This document shows positions 62,451 to 64,000 of a stretch of DNA of 64,000 nucleotides, one piece after another. The position numbers were made by a program, and so were the translations under genes. This DNA comes from Pseudomonas multiresinivorans (lineage in GTDB: Bacteria; Pseudomonadota; Gammaproteobacteria; Pseudomonadales; Pseudomonadaceae): positions 4,774,001 through 4,838,000 of the forward strand of contig NZ_CP048833.1 of assembly GCF_012971725.1 (NCBI RefSeq), read 5' to 3'. Position 1 is the first letter of the stretch. Every line of letters starts with the position of its first letter. Under the pieces are notes generated by a model. It had not been told where the DNA came from, searched no databases, and saw only the letters and a list, made by a program, of their open reading frames with translations.

Positions 62451-63494
62451 CTAGCTGTTCACGTAGCCCGGTTCTTCACTGACCGGCGCACTGACTGGCA
62501 ATGGCGTCAGGCTTACCTGAAGCGCCAGGAACTCCTGTGCGGATGCCCGCCAGGTCTGCCCGCGCGCCCATTGCGCGCAGGCCTGGCGATCCAGCTCCAG
62601 CGCCCGCAGGCATGCGCTGCGCAAATCCGCGTCCATCACCCCGGTGACGCCGTCCTCCAGGACATCCAGCGGCCCCGCCACCGGGAACGCCGCCACTGGC
62701 GTACCGCAAGCCAGCGCCTCGACCATTACCAGGCCGAGGGTGTCGGTCAGCGACGGGAAGGCCAGCACACTGGCGCTGCGATAGGCCTCCGCCAGTTCGT
62801 CGCCGTGGCGGTAGCCGAGGAACTCCGCCTGTGGATAAGCCGCTTGCAGCTCCGCGCGCTGCGGGCCGTCGCCCACCACGCGCTTGCGTCCCGGCAGGTC
62901 GAGCGCAAGGAAGGCTTCGAGATTCTTCTCCCGCGCCAGCCGGCCGACATAGAGGAACACCGGCTCCTCCGGCGGTGCGCCCTCCCCCGGCTGGAAGCGC
63001 AGGATATCCACCCCCTTGCGCCACAGCGCCAGGTTGTCGATGGCGTGATCGGCGAAAGCTCCGCGCATGCGCTCGCTGCTCACCAGCACGGCCTGGCTCG
63101 GTGCATGGAAGCGGCGCAGGAAGGCGTAACCCCAGGCCAGCGGCAGCCAGGGCCAGCGAGTGTTCACGTATTCGGGAAAGCGCGTATGGATGGCGCTGGT
63201 GAACTTCATCCCGCGGCGCACCAGCCAACGCCGTGCGGCCCAGCCCAGCGGGCCTTCCGTGGCGAGGTGGACGCAGTCCGGGGCGAAGTCGGCGATCTTC
63301 TCGCCGACTGTCCACAGGTTCCACGCCAGGGGGATTTCCGGATAGCTCGGGCAAGGCCGGTGACGAAAATCCTGCGGGGTGATCAGGCCGACCGTATGCC
63401 CCATTTCCTCCAGCTCGGCCACCAGCGCCCTGAGGCTGGTGACCACGCCGTTGACCTGAGGCAGCCAGGCATCGGTGACGATCAGCAGCCTCAT
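62451..63494 (-). CDS. Group 1 glycosyltransferase (GT-B)
   Basis: A 347-residue retaining glycosyltransferase of family GT4. The N-terminal domain begins MRLLIVTDAWLPQVNGVVTSLRAL, a form typical of lipid glycosyltransferases (diacylglycerol or mannosyl types). The C-terminal donor-binding domain has LYVGRLAREKNLEAFLAL, VVGDGPQRAEL and the EALACGTPVAAFPV block with its E-x7-E related glutamate region SLTDTLGLVMVEALACG. The start overlaps the phosphoesterase stop (ATGA). It may glycosylate a membrane lipid; the acceptor is inferred only from family resemblance and neighbour. Confidence 0.9.
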   Translation of the reverse strand: MRLLIVTDAWLPQVNGVVTSLRALVAELEEMGHTVGLITPQDFRHRPCPSYPEIPLAWNLWTVGEKIADFAPDCVHLATEGPLGWAARRWLVRRGMKFTSAIHTRFPEYVNTRWPWLPLAWGYAFLRRFHAPSQAVLVSSERMRGAFADHAIDNLALWRKGVDILRFQPGEGAPPEEPVFLYVGRLAREKNLEAFLALDLPGRKRVVGDGPQRAELQAAYPQAEFLGYRHGDELAEAYRSASVLAFPSLTDTLGLVMVEALACGTPVAAFPVAGPLDVLEDGVTGVMDADLRSACLRALELDRQACAQWARGQTWRASAQEFLALQVSLTPLPVSAPVSEEPGYVNS

Positions 63495-64000
63495 GCCGCC
63501 GACTCGACCACCGCAGGCGCCTCGGCGCGCACCGGTTCCTCGGCCAGGCGGTAAAGCTCGATGCTGCCATCCCAGTGCTCGATCAGCGCCGAGCAGGACT
63601 CCACCCAGTCACCGCAATTGAGGTATTCCACCTCGCCGATCTGGCGGATTTCCGCGTGGTGGATGTGCCCGCAGACCACGCCGTTGAGGCCGCGCTTGTG
63701 CACCTCGTGGGCGATGGCTTCCTCGAAGTCGCTGATGAAGTTCACCGCCGTCTTCACCTTGTGCTTGAGGTACGCCGACAGCGACCAGTAGCCATAGCCG
63801 TAACGGCTGCGCCAGTGATTCAGCCAGCGGTTCAGCGTCAGGGTGAACTCGTAGGCGGAGTCGCCGAGGAAGGCCAGCCACTTGTGGTAGCGCGTGATGA
63901 CGTCGAACTGGTCACCGTGGATCACCAGCAACTGGCGGCCGTCGGCGGTGGTGTGGACGATCTCGTCGACCAGGCGGATGTTGCCCAGCAGCAGCGAGGA
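63491..64000 (-). CDS. UDP-2,3-diacylglucosamine hydrolase-like metallophosphoesterase (partial)
   Basis: A calcineurin-like phosphoesterase whose N-terminus lies beyond the window. The visible 169 residues include LLVIHGDQFDVI (GD-x-D/H metal motif remnant), HWRSRYGYGYWSLSAYLKHKVKTAVNF, the GHIHHAEIR metal histidines and YLNCGDWVESC. This matches the LpxH-like branch found in Pseudomonas beside a GT4 enzyme, as distinct from the true LpxH of lipid A synthesis. The stop overlaps the glycosyltransferase start, so the two act in one operon. Substrate unknown; a phospholipid or glycolipid intermediate is a plausible guess. Confidence 0.87.
   Translation of the reverse strand, partial: SSLLLGNIRLVDEIVHTTADGRQLLVIHGDQFDVITRYHKWLAFLGDSAYEFTLTLNRWLNHWRSRYGYGYWSLSAYLKHKVKTAVNFISDFEEAIAHEVHKRGLNGVVCGHIHHAEIRQIGEVEYLNCGDWVESCSALIEHWDGSIELYRLAEEPVRAEAPAVVESAA

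Overview
This window is chromosomal DNA of a Pseudomonas species from the P. aeruginosa side of the genus. The evidence is its high GC content, a GyrA with Pseudomonas-type residues at the quinolone sites, the tyrA-aroA fusion in a serC-pheA-hisC operon, Pseudomonas-only families such as DUF2790, and many copies of the TAGGAGCGAGCTTGCTCGCGAA intergenic repeat. From memory, the gene order matches several P. aeruginosa blocks that lie apart in PAO1 (around PA3162-PA3179, PA1285-PA1308 and PA0914-PA0937). Those locus comparisons are recollection and were not searched.

Layout. Positions 1-12900 (minus strand) hold one long biosynthetic series: gyrA, serC, pheA, cysC, hisC, tyrA-aroA, cmk and rpsA, with mtnA just upstream of gyrA. 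Start and stop codons overlap or nearly touch from pheA to cmk. From 13000 to 18100 (plus) come mtaD, ubiG, mupP, a yciK-type reductase and a GGDEF protein, facing rluB. From 19800 to 28900 there is a Nudix hydrolase, an orphan ccoN with a small CcoQ-like partner, a DUF2790 protein, a minus-strand set (membrane protein, HIT, glutamine amidotransferase, DUF2937), ptrB with a CPCC protein, ycgN and a nitroreductase. A complete IS481-family element (28926-29944) sits inside one arm of an intergenic repeat.

From 30000 to 41600 are a hydroxyacid dehydrogenase, ycgL, rnd, an SMP-30-like protein, an acyltransferase, sseA, a Sel1 protein, an unusual 159-residue protein, fadL, a MarR regulator divergent from a thioredoxin-fold protein and a Rho-binding antiterminator, a DUF2058 protein and an LpxO-type lipid A hydroxylase. 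From 41750 to 55300 are mazG, relA, rlmD, cysM, a two-component pair, gacS, ldhA, two small genes and dinB. Three tandem initiator tRNA genes, each with its own promoter and terminator, precede mprF-acvB, a cytochrome b561, a GNAT-like protein, a small conserved protein, and a glycosyltransferase overlapping an LpxH-like phosphoesterase that runs off the window.

Functionally the window is mostly core genome: aromatic amino acid, serine, histidine and sulfur metabolism, translation, stringent response (relA, mazG), global regulation (gacS) and envelope remodelling (lpxO, mprF-acvB, plsC-like, glycosyltransferase). I found no phage cluster, CRISPR array or recognisable defence island. The most unusual points are an IS whose transposase stop codon comes from its target site, an unoccupied copy of that same target in another repeat, cysC embedded in the aromatic operon, the triplicated initiator tRNA unit, the repeat-expanded basic tail of RluB, and the cysteine-rich tails on a CcoQ-like protein and a MarR regulator.
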